A stretch of DNA of 64,000 nucleotides from Breoghania corrubedonensis (lineage in GTDB: Bacteria > Pseudomonadota > Alphaproteobacteria > Rhizobiales > Stappiaceae), in assembly GCF_003053845.1 (NCBI RefSeq), contig NZ_QAYG01000003.1, forward strand, positions 186,001-250,000, given 5' to 3'. The translations under genes and the position numbers were made by a program. The notes below the pieces were generated by a model that was not told where the DNA came from, made no database searches, and saw only the letters and a program-made list of their open reading frames with translations. Positions 52,092 through 61,916 of this stretch are shown here, in pieces; within the stretch, counting starts at the first letter, position 1, and every line of letters starts with the position of its first letter.

Positions 52092-53916
52092 ACCACCAGG
52101 TGTCCAAGCGATAGCCCGTGAGCGGGGTGGTTTCGGTCGGCACGACGTGGCGCCATCTGGCAATCCAGTCTGCGGGCAGGTGAAAGAGCGGCACGACATA
52201 GAAGCCGGAAATCAGGACCCGGTCGAAAGCGCGCACGGCCGTGACGAAGTCCTTCCGGCTGCGAGCCTTCAGCATGGCTTCGATCATTGCATCGAGAGCG
52301 GGTTCGCGCGCGCCCGCGAAATTGAACGAGCCTTCCTGATCGGCGCTTGCCACCGACCAGCGCAACGTCTGCTCGTTTCCCGGCGAAAGCGATGCCGTCC
52401 AGGTCGCGACCGTCATATCGTAGTCAAAGGCGATGCGCCTTCGCTCGTACTGAGCGGAATCGACCGTGCGCACGGAAACCTCGATACCGATCCGCTTCAG
52501 CGTTCGGGCATAGGCGAGGGCCAGCCGCTCCTCGTCGGACGAACGTGTCAGGATCTCGAAGGCCAGCGGTTCTCCGGTCTTCGCGTCGACCATCTTGCTG
52601 TTTCTGATCGTCCACCCTGCCTCGCGCAGCATGGCGACGGCGTTGGCGAGGGGCGCGCGGTCCGTTCCGCTTCCGTCCGTGTGAGGAGGGCGCCAGGTGC
52701 CGGACATGACTTGTGGGTCGACGGCCTTCGGGAACGGGGCAAGCAGAACCTTTTCTGCGTCCGATGCTGGCCGGTCGATCGAGGAAAGGTCCGATCCGTC
52801 GAAATAGCCTCGGGTGCGCTCGTAGAGACCGTAGTAGAGATTCTTGTTCACCCATTCGAAATCGAACAGCTGAACGAGCGCCCGGCGGACGCGTATATCG
52901 GAAAAGATCGGCCGGCGCACGTTGAACACGAAACCGGTCATTCCGGCGGGCTGGTTGTTCTCGAAGCTCTGCTTGATCACGTCGCCCTTTTTCACGGCCG
53001 GAAAATTGTAGCTTTGTGCCCAACGCTTCGGGTCGGTCTCGATCAGAAGGTCGATGATGCCCTTCTTGAAGGCCTCGAAGAGCGAGTTACGGTCGCGGAA
53101 GTATTCAATTCGGATTTCATCGAAATTGTCGTGTCCCACCTTTACCGGCGCGTTGGCGCCCCAGTAGTCGGGGTTGCGCTTCAGTACGATGGAATTGCCG
53201 GGATCGACCTTGTCGACCGTATACGGTCCGGACCCGATCGGAAGGGCGAGCGAGGACTTGTCGAAATCGGCAGGGTCAAGCGCATGTTCGGGCAAGATCG
53301 GCGCGAGGCCGATCAGGAGTGGCAACTCGCGATCCTTGCCGTCTTCGAAAATCAGCCGCACGGTGCGTGCATCGCGACTTTCCATGCGCACGATCTTCTT
53401 GAACCAGGTACGGTAGTGCGGACGGCCGGACTTGCGCAGGAGCGCAAGGGAAAAGATCACGTCTTCCGCCGTGACCGGCGTGCCGTCTGAGAATTTGGCC
53501 TCCTTGCGCAGACGAAACTCGACCCAGTCGCGCTCCGGCGGCGTCTCGACGCTTTCGGCAAGCAGGCCGTAGAGAGAGAACGGTTCGTCCCGATTACGTA
53601 CAAGCAGGCTCTCGTAGACGTTGTTGCCGAATTGATAGTCCCACAAGCCCCGCGCCGCCACGCCCTTGATGATAAAAGGATTGAGGCTGTCGAACGTGCC
53701 CTGGACGCCTAAGGTTATGGTGCCCCCTTTGGGCGCGTCCGGATTGACGTAGGGGAGGTACTTGAAGCCTGCGGGCAGGGTCGGGTCGCCATGCATCGCA
53801 ATGCCGGCAGCGGGGTCTGCCCGGCTGGGCGTTGCGGCGAGGCCGAAGGCCATCGCGCCTGCGATCACAAGGGTGGCAAGTGAAGCCAGGAGAGGGGCCT
53901 GTCGCAGTCCTCGCAT
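52072..53916 (-). CDS. YejA-like extracellular solute (oligopeptide) binding protein
   Basis: A family 5 solute-binding protein of about 614 residues with a signal peptide (RQAPLLASLATLVIAGAMA, then ATPSRA). GIAMHGDPTLPAGFKYLPYVNPDAPKGG is the YejA-type N-terminus; KFSDGTPVTAEDVIFSL and FNVRRPIFSDIRVRRALVQLFD are family 5 hallmarks. Related proteins deliver oligopeptides or microcin C to YejBEF, which is not in this window. I use the inner ATG at 53916 because it gives a proper signal peptide; an ATG at 54000 is possible. It overlaps the AMP-binding gene. Confidence 0.87.
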   Translation of the reverse strand: MRGLRQAPLLASLATLVIAGAMAFGLAATPSRADPAAGIAMHGDPTLPAGFKYLPYVNPDAPKGGTITLGVQGTFDSLNPFIIKGVAARGLWDYQFGNNVYESLLVRNRDEPFSLYGLLAESVETPPERDWVEFRLRKEAKFSDGTPVTAEDVIFSLALLRKSGRPHYRTWFKKIVRMESRDARTVRLIFEDGKDRELPLLIGLAPILPEHALDPADFDKSSLALPIGSGPYTVDKVDPGNSIVLKRNPDYWGANAPVKVGHDNFDEIRIEYFRDRNSLFEAFKKGIIDLLIETDPKRWAQSYNFPAVKKGDVIKQSFENNQPAGMTGFVFNVRRPIFSDIRVRRALVQLFDFEWVNKNLYYGLYERTRGYFDGSDLSSIDRPASDAEKVLLAPFPKAVDPQVMSGTWRPPHTDGSGTDRAPLANAVAMLREAGWTIRNSKMVDAKTGEPLAFEILTRSSDEERLALAYARTLKRIGIEVSVRTVDSAQYERRRIAFDYDMTVATWTASLSPGNEQTLRWSVASADQEGSFNFAGAREPALDAMIEAMLKARSRKDFVTAVRAFDRVLISGFYVVPLFHLPADWIARWRHVVPTETTPLTGYRLDTWWYDDTVQ

Positions 53917-54294
53917 CGACGCACCCAGCAACGCCTGGCCCGGACGTGACTGCCGCACCCTGCACACGAAAGCATTTACCATAAACAGCGTCGCCGTCAT
54001 GTCTAACGCCCGGCCACGTGCCCGGTTTACCCTGCATGTGACCGGCGAACTGCGAAAAAACCGTTGATTCTGATGCGCATCCTATCACACAAGAGGGCCG
54101 CTCGGTCCTTCGTAGTAGTCGGAATGACTGGCATTTGAGGAATTGAGCCGTTATTCATGCGGCGCAACACGAAGGCAGTCACCGTCTCGCCGCAATTGGC
54201 GGCGATGGAGGACCCGAGATATCGGGGCGGTAACGCAAGGCGGGGCCTGAACGGGGCCAGCTGCCGGGAAACAGGGAAGCAAGGACGAATTCGT
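53917..54294. other. Divergent upstream region of yejA-like gene and ialB
   Basis: A 378-bp region between divergent starts. It holds a small perfect hairpin (TCGCCGC/GCGGCGA, 54187-54205) in the ialB leader and a more AT-rich patch at about 54050-54090 where promoters may lie. No separate gene is evident. Confidence 0.4.
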
Positions 54295-54942
54295 ATGGCC
54301 AATAGGTACTCCGGAGTTCGAGCCGTGGCGCAGGGAGCGCTCGCCGCGCTGGCCGTGCTCGGCTACACCAGCATAGCATCCGCGCAGTCCTCGGACGCGC
54401 CCGCCGCTCAACCCGGGGCCGAGTCCGCTTGGACCAAGGTTTGCAACACCGATCCCAAGAGCAAGAAAAAGATCTGCATGACCTTGCAGAACAAGGCGAC
54501 CGATACGGGGCAGCTTCTGGCCCAGGTCGCCATTCGCGAGATCGAGGGAGAGGACCGCAAGTCCATGGCGGTTATCGTGCCGCCGGGAATGCTCATCCAG
54601 CCGGGTCTGCGCGTCCAGATCGACGGCGGCCAGCAGAAGGCAGGCAAGTACAACATCTGCTTCTCCAACGGCTGCGTTGGCGAATTTCTGATCGACGATG
54701 CCTTCATCGCAGCTCTGAAGAAGGGCAGCAACCTCGTGCTGACCACGCTGAACCAGCAGAACAAACCGGTACAGCTTGAGCTGACGCTGATCGGCTTCAC
54801 CAAGGTCTTCGAGGGTGAGGGGCTGAGCCCGCAGGATCTGCAGGCCAAGCAGCAGAAGCTCCAGCAGGAGCTGCAAAAGCGTGCCGAGGATGCCCGCGAA
54901 AAGCTGATCGAGCAGCAGAAGAAGGCGACGCAGTCCGAGTGA
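54295..54942 (+). CDS. Invasion-associated locus B (IalB) family protein
   Basis: A 215-residue exported protein with signal peptide (about 1-30, ending SIASA). The IalB domain at about 45-170 has the cysteine pairs WTKVCN/KKKICMT and YNICFSNGCVGEF, and MLIQPGLRVQIDG. The C-terminus (about 175-215) is a charged, Gln/Lys/Glu-rich helix, probably a coiled coil. IalB of Bartonella affects erythrocyte invasion, but relatives are widespread in free-living alphaproteobacteria with unclear roles. AAGGA precedes the ATG at 54295. Confidence 0.88.
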   Translation: MANRYSGVRAVAQGALAALAVLGYTSIASAQSSDAPAAQPGAESAWTKVCNTDPKSKKKICMTLQNKATDTGQLLAQVAIREIEGEDRKSMAVIVPPGMLIQPGLRVQIDGGQQKAGKYNICFSNGCVGEFLIDDAFIAALKKGSNLVLTTLNQQNKPVQLELTLIGFTKVFEGEGLSPQDLQAKQQKLQQELQKRAEDAREKLIEQQKKATQSE

Positions 54943-55081
54943 TTGCCGCCGAGCGTCACCGCTAGAGCAAATTTCGACCGGATCGAATCGGTCCGGTCGA
55001 TGAGAAACCGCTCCAAGATCTGCGCGGGCGACTTCTGTAGCGAGAATGCGGGTCTCAACGGCTCGTACGGAACAAGAAAAC

Positions 55082-55111
55082 GGCGGCGCCTCGATGAGAC
55101 GCCGCCTTTTT
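55082..55111. terminator. Bidirectional rho-independent terminator
   Basis: GGCGGCG (55082-55088) pairs with CGCCGCC (55100-55106), with an inner CTC/GAG pairing, followed by TTTTT on the plus strand; the other side reads TTTTC on the minus strand. It lies between converging ialB and metC, so it may serve both. Confidence 0.85.
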
Positions 55112-55150
55112 GTCTGCTGCCGGGGGCGCTGCCTGCCGCTCGCGCCGTGA

Positions 55151-56335
55151 TCAGGTACGTGCCGCATTGAAGGCGGCGAACCCGCCTTCCAGATCGGCGA
55201 TCAGATCGGCGGGATCTTCAAGGCCGATATGAAGCCGCAGCAGCGGGCCTGCGGCATCCCAGGAGGTGGCCGTGCGGATGGCCTTCGGCCGCGGCCAGGT
55301 GAGCAGGCTTTCGAAGCCACCCCAGGAATAGCCAAGGCCAAATATCTCGAGGGCGTTGATAAACGCCTTCACAGCATCGTCCGATGCGGGCGCGAGTTCC
55401 ACGGAGAAGAGGCCGCTGGCGCCAGCGAAGTCGCGCTTCCAGATCTCGTGACCGGGCGCACCGGGCAGTGCCGGGTAGAATACCTGTGCAACCTCTTCTC
55501 GTCCGGAAAGCCAGCCGGCGACTTCCAGCGCGTTTTTCATGTGCCGTTCCAGCCGTACGCCCATCGTGCGCAGGCCGCGCAAAGCCAGGTAGATGTCGTC
55601 CGGTCCCGCGCACATGCCCATGTCGCCATGCGTCTTTTCAAGCGCTTTCCACGCCCGCTCGCTCGCAGCAACCGTTCCGAGCATCACGTCGGAATGTCCG
55701 ACGATGTATTTCGTACCTGCCTGGATCGAAAGGTCCACGCCATGTTCGATCGGCTTGAAGTAGAGCGGTGACGCCCAGGTGTTGTCGTTGAGCACGATCG
55801 CATCGCGCTTGTGCGCCATCTCCGCGATCGCGGGAATGTCCTGCATTTCGAAGGTGAGAGAGCCCGGCGCCTCGGTGAAAACGGCCCGCGTCTCCGGTCG
55901 GAAGGCGGCTTCGAGGGCGTCGAGATCAAGCGGATCGTAGTAGCTGACGGAGACGCCGAAGCGGTTCAGCACGGAATTGCAGAAGTTGCGGCACGGGCCG
56001 TAGACGGAATCCGCCACCAGCAAATGGTCGCCCGCCGACAGGCACGATTGCAGGGCGACCGCGATGGCGGCGAGGCCGGAAGGAGCGAGCCGCGTTCCCG
56101 CCGCGCCTTCCAGTGCGCTGACCGCCTCTTCAAGCGCATCGGAAGTTGGGGTGCCGCGCCGGGCGTAAGTGTAGCGCTGTCCGCCTTCGATCATCGTCTC
56201 GATGTCGGGAAACAAAACCGTAGAGGCATGTATGACAGGCGGATTGACGAAACCGTGATTATCTTGCGGGTGTCGCCCGATATGGGCGAGCAGGGTATCG
56301 GGGTGAGTTGTAGTGTCTGGCTTTTTCTTGGTCAT
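55151..56335 (-). CDS. metC: Cystathionine beta-lyase
   Basis: A 394-residue PLP enzyme of the trans-sulfuration family, cleaving cystathionine to homocysteine in methionine synthesis. RYTYARRGTPTSDALEEAVSALEG (arranged as in the family, shown in part), LNDNTWASPLYFKPIEHG, the PLP lysine in QAGTKYIVGHSD and GYSWGGFESLLTWP favour MetC over gamma-synthases. I start at the ATG at 56335 (MTKKKPDTTTHPDTLLAHIG); upstream in-frame sequence is not protein-like. It is divergent from aapJ. Confidence 0.92.
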   Translation of the reverse strand: MTKKKPDTTTHPDTLLAHIGRHPQDNHGFVNPPVIHASTVLFPDIETMIEGGQRYTYARRGTPTSDALEEAVSALEGAAGTRLAPSGLAAIAVALQSCLSAGDHLLVADSVYGPCRNFCNSVLNRFGVSVSYYDPLDLDALEAAFRPETRAVFTEAPGSLTFEMQDIPAIAEMAHKRDAIVLNDNTWASPLYFKPIEHGVDLSIQAGTKYIVGHSDVMLGTVAASERAWKALEKTHGDMGMCAGPDDIYLALRGLRTMGVRLERHMKNALEVAGWLSGREEVAQVFYPALPGAPGHEIWKRDFAGASGLFSVELAPASDDAVKAFINALEIFGLGYSWGGFESLLTWPRPKAIRTATSWDAAGPLLRLHIGLEDPADLIADLEGGFAAFNAART

Positions 56336-56589
56336 GTTCACGATCTGTGCAATTGCAAATGGGTGATGTTTGAGCAGATGTAACGCATCTGGGTCGCAGG
56401 CTAGAGGATGCTCTTGACCCGACTTTCCAAATGTCCTCGAATAAGTCCATGGGGCGACCATGGATAGCCGCGCCGGTTGGGCGGAGAAAAACGTACTGGC
56501 AGGCGGTCTCTTTCTCATTATACGAGTTTGTACTTAGTCGCCCCCAATACGCTAATGCATCAACCGGGCAACAGAAAAGGCTTCAATCG

Positions 56590-57606
56590 ATGACAATTAA
56601 ATTATTGCCGCTCGCATTGGGAGCAGCGCTTGGAATGGCCGTTACGGCTGCAAGCGGCGCGACGTTGGACGATGTCAAGGCAAAGGGGTTTGTTCAGTGC
56701 GGCGTGAGCCAGGGGCTGCCGGGATTTTCTAACCCGGATTCCGCCGGCAATTGGTCCGGCCTTGACGTGGACTTCTGCAAGGCGATGGCAGCCGCCATTT
56801 TCGGCGACCCTTCAGCCGCGAAGTACACGCCGCTTTCCGCCAAGGAGCGATTTACGGCGCTGCAGTCCGGCGAAATCGATGTGTTGCCGCGCAATACCAC
56901 CTGGACGATGACGCGTGACACCACACTCGGGCTCAATTTCGTTGGCGTGAACTATTATGACGGCCAGGGCTTCATGGTCCGCAAGGCGCTTGGTGTTTCC
57001 TCCGCGCTGGAACTCTCGGGAGCCTCCATATGCACCAATACCGGCACGACAACGGAACTCAACGTGGCCGACTATTTCCGCGCCAACAACATGCCCTACG
57101 AAATCGTCGCCTTCGAGAAGTCCGATGAGGTCGTTCAGGCCTACGATTCCGGGCGTTGCGATGTCTACACGACCGATGCGTCCGGTCTTTATGCCCAGCG
57201 CCTCAAGCTCACCAATCCGGACGACCACATGGTTCTGCCCGAGATCATCTCCAAGGAGCCGCTCGGACCGGTCGTGCGCCAGGGCGACGACCAGTGGTTC
57301 AATGTCGCGAAGTGGACCCTTTTCGCGATGATCAATGCCGAAGAGCTTGGCGTGACCAAGGCCAATGTCGAGGACATGAAGTCGTCCGACAATCCCGCGG
57401 TCAAGCGGCTTCTCGGCCTTGAAGGATCGTACGGGGAGGCCATCGGTCTTTCGAACGACTGGGCACTGAACCTTATCAAGGCTGTCGGCAATTATGGCGA
57501 GGTCTTCGACAATAATGTCGGTCCGGATACCCCGCTCGGCATCTCCCGCGGCCTCAACGCCCTGTGGTCGAAGGGCGGCATCATGTACGCCCCGCCGATC
57601 CGGTAA
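56590..57606 (+). CDS. aapJ: General L-amino-acid binding protein AapJ
   Basis: A 338-residue periplasmic family 3 binding protein with signal peptide (about 1-23, ending ASGA). ATLDDVKAKGFVQCGVSQGLPGFSNPD is typical of AapJ/BztA, as are LDVDFCKAMAAAIFGD, LPRNTTWTMTRDT, YDGQGFMV and a long C-terminal extension. It captures many L-amino acids for AapQMP. It is separated from aapQ by 300 bp containing a strong hairpin. Confidence 0.94.
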   Translation: MTIKLLPLALGAALGMAVTAASGATLDDVKAKGFVQCGVSQGLPGFSNPDSAGNWSGLDVDFCKAMAAAIFGDPSAAKYTPLSAKERFTALQSGEIDVLPRNTTWTMTRDTTLGLNFVGVNYYDGQGFMVRKALGVSSALELSGASICTNTGTTTELNVADYFRANNMPYEIVAFEKSDEVVQAYDSGRCDVYTTDASGLYAQRLKLTNPDDHMVLPEIISKEPLGPVVRQGDDQWFNVAKWTLFAMINAEELGVTKANVEDMKSSDNPAVKRLLGLEGSYGEAIGLSNDWALNLIKAVGNYGEVFDNNVGPDTPLGISRGLNALWSKGGIMYAPPIR

Positions 57607-57616
57607 GGATCTGCTT

Positions 57617-57648
57617 CGCCCGGCCGGATGTGATCCGGCCGGGCGTTT
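57617..57648 (+). terminator. Hairpin/attenuator between aapJ and aapQ
   Basis: A perfect 13-bp stem (57617-57629 with 57633-57645) with a 3-base loop, followed by TTTCAT, begins 11 bases after the aapJ stop. Partial termination here would explain high binding-protein and low permease yield. The rest of the gap (57649-57906) shows nothing else. Confidence 0.7.
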
Positions 57649-57906
57649 CATATGCGGACCGGGCTGACTGATACGAAGTTGATTGCAGGGGCCTCCTGCC
57701 GCGAAGGCGGTCGGGAGCGAGCTTCAGGCATCTGCGTTCCGAAATTTCAATTGGAACGCGGCCTTTGGCGACTGTCCCGCGCTCGGGATCCGGCAATGAA
57801 GACCCGGCAATGAAGACATGGTGCGGGCCGGTCGGGCGGTGCCCGACGGAGCTTTGTGCACTCAAGACATCCGAGGGGCGGCTGTCGCAGGAAATGGGCG
57901 AGAACA

Positions 57907-59097
57907 ATGGCTGTTCAGGAGCATTCTTCGGCGGATGAACCGCCGCGCGGATCGATTTTGAATGATCCCCGGGTCCGCAGCGTATTCTACCAGTTGGTTG
58001 TGGTGGCGATCATCGTCATCCTGGGATGGGAGATCGTCTCCAACACCATGGCCAATCTGAAGAGGCAGGAAATCGCCTCGGGATTTGGCTTTCTCGAGAA
58101 TACTGCCGGTTTCGGCATCATTCAGACGCTGGTCCACTACACCGAGACATCCAACTACGGCAGGGCCCTGCTTGTCGGCCTGCTGAACACGATGCTCGTT
58201 GCGGTCATCGGTGTGGCGATGGCGACGATCATCGGCTTCATTGTCGGCGTGGGGCGGCTTTCAAGTAACTGGATCATTGCCAAGCTCGCCTATCTCTATG
58301 TCGAGATCCTGCGCAACATCCCGCTGCTGCTGCAGATCTTCTTCTGGTATTTCGCGGTTCTGAGGGCAGTGCCGAGTCCGCGCAACAGCGTTACCTTTCT
58401 CGATAGCATCTTCATAAACAATCGAGGCATCTACGGCCCCAAGGCGCTCTTCGGTGAGGGGTCTGTCGCCATCGGCATCGCGCTTCTGCTGGCAGTTGCT
58501 GGATCCATCGTCCTGCACGTGTGGGCGCGCAAGCGCCAGGAGGCGACGGGACAGCGATTTCGCTCGGGTCTTTCCGCGCTTGGCATGATCATCGGCTTGC
58601 CGGTTGTCGCGTACTTCGCAAGCGGAATGCCTGTATCGGTCGAATATCCGGTGCTGCGCGGCTTCAATTTCGTCGGCGGCTTGCAACTCACGCCGGAATT
58701 CGTGGCGCTTGTTCTCGCGCTGTCGATTTACACCGCCTCGTTCATCGCGGAGATCGTGCGCGCCGGCATTCTGGCGGTGAGCCATGGCCAGACCGAAGCG
58801 GCCGGCGCGCTTGGGCTGCGGCCCGGGCCGACGCTGCGGCTCGTCGTCATCCCTCAGGCGATGCGTGTGATCATTCCGCCCCTGACCAGCCAGTACCTGA
58901 ACCTCACCAAGAACTCGTCTCTGGCGGTCGCTATCGCCTATCCCGACCTCGTCTCCGTCGGAGGAACGGTGCTCAACCAGACGGGACAGGCAATCGAGAT
59001 CATCGGGATCTGGATGTTCGTCTACCTGTCCTTGAGCCTCATCACGTCGGCATTCATGAATTGGTACAACCAGCGCATGGCGCTGGTGGAGAGGTAG
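57907..59097 (+). CDS. aapQ: Amino-acid ABC transporter permease AapQ
   Basis: A 396-residue His/Glu/Gln/Arg-type permease with about eight hydrophobic segments. GLLNTMLVAVIGVAMATIIGF opens the permease core; the EAA loop reads EAAGALGLRPGPTLRLVVIPQAMRV in the C-terminal half, followed by NLTKNSSLAVAIAYPDLVSVGG. The long N-terminal part is typical of the Aap/Bzt class. The ATG at 57907 is chosen; upstream sequence is not protein-like. Ten bases separate it from aapM. Confidence 0.94.
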   Translation: MAVQEHSSADEPPRGSILNDPRVRSVFYQLVVVAIIVILGWEIVSNTMANLKRQEIASGFGFLENTAGFGIIQTLVHYTETSNYGRALLVGLLNTMLVAVIGVAMATIIGFIVGVGRLSSNWIIAKLAYLYVEILRNIPLLLQIFFWYFAVLRAVPSPRNSVTFLDSIFINNRGIYGPKALFGEGSVAIGIALLLAVAGSIVLHVWARKRQEATGQRFRSGLSALGMIIGLPVVAYFASGMPVSVEYPVLRGFNFVGGLQLTPEFVALVLALSIYTASFIAEIVRAGILAVSHGQTEAAGALGLRPGPTLRLVVIPQAMRVIIPPLTSQYLNLTKNSSLAVAIAYPDLVSVGGTVLNQTGQAIEIIGIWMFVYLSLSLITSAFMNWYNQRMALVER

Positions 59098-59106
59098 GAG
59101 GACGCA

Positions 59107-60231
59107 ATGGCTGCAACCGACGTTCATTACGTCCGAGATGAAATGGCCCCGGTTCTGCCGCCGCCGGCGGCGAGCGGCGGACTGCTCGGCTGGATGCGGG
59201 CAAATCTGTTCTCCTCCCTTGGCAATACGGCGCTGACTCTGGTCGGCGTCCTGATCCTCTGGCTGCTGTTTGAGCCGCTGATCCGCTTCGCTCTGATCGA
59301 TGCGGTCTGGACGGGAGCCAACCGGGAGGCGTGCCTCGGTCATCACGGTGCCTGCTGGCCTTATGTTGCAGACTACTTCTCGCAATTCATCTATGGCCGC
59401 TATCCCCTCGGAGAGCGCTGGCGGGTCGATATCGTCTTTGCCGCATTTGCCTTCGGCCTCGTGCCGCTGCTGGTCCCCTCCGCGCCTCTCAAGCGGGCGA
59501 ATGTCATCTTCATGCTGGTCGTGTTTCCCGTCGCCGCCTACTTCCTGCTTACCGGCGGTTTCGGGATGGAGATCGTGGAGACGGCAAACTGGGGCGGGCT
59601 TCTGGTCACGCTCGTCATTGCGGTGACGGGCATTGTTGCCTCCTTGCCGCTCGGCATCGTCCTGGCGCTCGGGCGGCGGTCGCAGATGCCGGTGGTCCGG
59701 TTGGCCTCGGTCGTCTTCATCGAGTTCTGGCGGGGTGTTCCGCTGATCACCGTGCTGTTCATGTCTTCGGTGATGCTGCCCCTGTTTCTTCCTGAGGGCG
59801 TGACGTTCGACAAGTTGCTTCGGGCGCTCATCGGTGTCGCGCTTTTCGCCTCCGCCTATATGGCGGAAGTGGTGCGCGGCGGCCTTCAGGCGATCCCGAA
59901 GGGACAATATGAAGGAGCTATGGCACTGGGCCTGCGCTACTGGCAGATGATGGGCCTGATCATTATGCCGCAGGCGCTGAAAATGGTCATCCCGGGTATT
60001 GTCAATACTTTCATCGGGCTGTTCAAGGACACCACGCTGGTGCTAATCATTGGACTGTTCGATCTTCTGGGCCAGATTCAGTCGTCTTATACGGATCCGA
60101 CGTGGGCGACGCCGACGCAAAGCCATACCGGATACCTTTTTGCGGCGGCGATCTACTGGACCTTCTGTTTCTCGATGTCGCGCTATTCCATTTTCATGGA
60201 GAAGCGGCTGCACACCGGGCACAAGCGATAA
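59107..60231 (+). CDS. aapM: Amino-acid ABC transporter permease AapM
   Basis: A 374-residue permease partner of AapQ: N-terminal membrane part with a periplasmic insertion (two Cys in [15 protein letters not shown]), then the core [36 protein letters not shown] and the EAA loop [24 protein letters not shown]. It shows the larger size of the AapM/BztC class. Confidence 0.94.
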   Translation: MAATDVHYVRDEMAPVLPPPAASGGLLGWMRANLFSSLGNTALTLVGVLILWLLFEPLIRFALIDAVWTGANREACLGHHGACWPYVADYFSQFIYGRYPLGERWRVDIVFAAFAFGLVPLLVPSAPLKRANVIFMLVVFPVAAYFLLTGGFGMEIVETANWGGLLVTLVIAVTGIVASLPLGIVLALGRRSQMPVVRLASVVFIEFWRGVPLITVLFMSSVMLPLFLPEGVTFDKLLRALIGVALFASAYMAEVVRGGLQAIPKGQYEGAMALGLRYWQMMGLIIMPQALKMVIPGIVNTFIGLFKDTTLVLIIGLFDLLGQIQSSYTDPTWATPTQSHTGYLFAAAIYWTFCFSMSRYSIFMEKRLHTGHKR

Positions 60232-60269
60232 TGGCCGGCGGGCCAGGAACAACCTTTGAGGGTGAAAAC

Positions 60270-61061
60270 ATGAGTGAAACGGCAGCCATGACCGCCGAAG
60301 CCAAGCCGAAGATGGCCGTGTCCGAGACCGATGTCGCTATCGAGATCGTCGGTATGAACAAGTGGTACGGTGATTTCCACGTCCTGAAGGATATCAACCT
60401 GAAGGTGATGCGCGGTGAGCGGATCGTCGTTTGCGGGCCGTCCGGATCGGGCAAATCCACCATGATCCGGTGCATCAACCGTCTGGAGGAGCACCAGAAG
60501 GGCGATATCATCGTCGACGGCATCACATTGACGAACGACCTCAAGCGCATCGACGAGATCCGCCGGGAGGTCGGGATGGTGTTCCAGCACTTCAATCTCT
60601 TCCCGCACCTGACGATCCTGGAAAACTGCACGCTTGCGCCGATCTGGGTGCGCAAGATGCCGAAGAAGCAGGCGGAAGAGGTCGCCATGCATTATCTGGA
60701 GCGGGTCAAGATCCCCGAGCAGGCGCTCAAATATCCGGGCCAGCTTTCAGGTGGCCAGCAACAGCGTGTGGCCATCGCCCGTTCGTTGTGCATGAACCCG
60801 CGCATCATGCTCTTCGATGAGCCGACTTCGGCGCTCGATCCGGAAATGATCAAGGAGGTGCTGGACGTGATGGTGGGCCTGGCGGAAGAGGGCATGACCA
60901 TGCTCTGCGTGACCCATGAAATGGGCTTCGCGCGTCAGGTCGCGAACCGGGTCATCTTCATGGATGCGGGCCAGATCGTGGAAGAGAACGCCCCCGAGCC
61001 CTTCTTCACGAACCCGCAGCATGAGCGTACTCAGCTGTTCCTGAGCCAGATCCTGCACTGA
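60270..61061 (+). CDS. aapP: Amino-acid ABC transporter ATPase AapP
   Basis: A 263-residue polar-amino-acid ABC ATPase: Walker [10 protein letters not shown] near 52, Q-loop [12 protein letters not shown], signature LSGGQQQR, Walker [15 protein letters not shown] and switch THEMGFAR. It energises AapQM. GAGGGTG stands before the ATG at 60270. A rho-independent terminator follows the stop. Confidence 0.96.
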   Translation: MSETAAMTAEAKPKMAVSETDVAIEIVGMNKWYGDFHVLKDINLKVMRGERIVVCGPSGSGKSTMIRCINRLEEHQKGDIIVDGITLTNDLKRIDEIRREVGMVFQHFNLFPHLTILENCTLAPIWVRKMPKKQAEEVAMHYLERVKIPEQALKYPGQLSGGQQQRVAIARSLCMNPRIMLFDEPTSALDPEMIKEVLDVMVGLAEEGMTMLCVTHEMGFARQVANRVIFMDAGQIVEENAPEPFFTNPQHERTQLFLSQILH

Positions 61062-61090
61062 TCTGTCGCTGAACAGTTCGGTCTATTGCG

Positions 61091-61125
61091 AAAGGCACGC
61101 CAAAAAGCAGGGGTGCCTTTTCCTT
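61091..61125 (+). terminator. Rho-independent terminator of aapJQMP
   Basis: AAAGGCAC-g-CC (61091-61101) pairs with GG-g-GTGCCTTT (61110-61120) around an 8-base loop, one G-G mismatch, followed by a short T-tract (TTTTCC). It lies 29 bases after the aapP stop. Confidence 0.85.
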
Positions 61126-61207
61126 GACCGGTGTTCTCCGCCATGCCACGCGCCCCGTCGGTAGATTTGTTCCTGCCTGTTCTCCTGCTTTGGTTCTGGG
61201 GGCTTTC

Positions 61208-61507
61208 ATGCGGATGGAATTTGGTTTCAACGGTGTTCCTGCCGCCTGTGCGGTTTTGCTCTTCGGTATCGCACTCGGCGGGTGCAGTTCCGCAGCCTTC
61301 AAGGAATCGACCACGACCCAGCGGGCAAAGGTCTATGGCGCTTGCGTCAGAGAGCATAATGGTGGCGAAGGCATCCGCTTTTCCGCTCACGTCAGCACTG
61401 AAAAGAAGTTCACCTTCGACGACTTCACGCCGCTTGAACCGCTGACGGATGAGCAGACCGTGCTGATCCGCACCTGCTACGAGGCCCGCGCGGCGGGTAT
61501 CGAATAG
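61208..61507 (+). CDS. Small putative lipoprotein of unknown function
   Basis: A 99-residue protein with a lipoprotein-type signal (AACAVLLFGIALGGC, lipobox LGGC near residue 25) and a short mature part with two further cysteines (YGACVREH and IRTCYEA). I do not recognise a family. Ribosome site GGGGG precedes the ATG at 61208; an ATG two codons later is possible. A longer frame starts within the aap terminator and is unlikely. Confidence is limited by size. Confidence 0.6.
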   Translation: MRMEFGFNGVPAACAVLLFGIALGGCSSAAFKESTTTQRAKVYGACVREHNGGEGIRFSAHVSTEKKFTFDDFTPLEPLTDEQTVLIRTCYEARAAGIE

Positions 61508-61916
61508 AGGCTGGCAGGCCGACGGCGCTTCCCGGGCGACGCCGCAGCTTTTGGCGACCGCAAGACGGAGATCGACCTTTGTCGCTGCACTCTCTGAAAT
61601 CGGCGCAATTTCCGCAGTGTCCCGTACATATCCCATGCGAACGTGCCTCAGGGGATCCGCTCTTTTTCGTCGCAAGGATGAAGCGGGAGCGATCGTCTTC
61701 GAGCCTCTTTGAGGCAGGGAGCCCGCTGTTGCGGACTTGAACTGTACGCGTTCGCGGGCTCCATCGGGCTTCGGCCTCACCTGACGAAAGGCCATAAGAG
61801 GAGACTATGGGTCTCAAAGGAAATTCGGATTAACAGCGACGAACGTCTCTGCACGACACTTCCCCTACGTTCGAACAGCAGGAAAACGCGGCGAACGATC
61901 TCGGGGAGGGGAAAAT
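61508..61916. other. Upstream region of the sugar ABC operon
   Basis: A 409-bp gap without a convincing gene. It holds a small hairpin GCCTC-ttt-GAGGC (61703-61715) and a 9-bp inverted pair GGAGCCCGC/GCGGGCTCC a little downstream, around a possible operator. The operon promoter must lie here. A GGGGAGGGG-type ribosome site stands immediately before the permease start. Confidence 0.4.
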
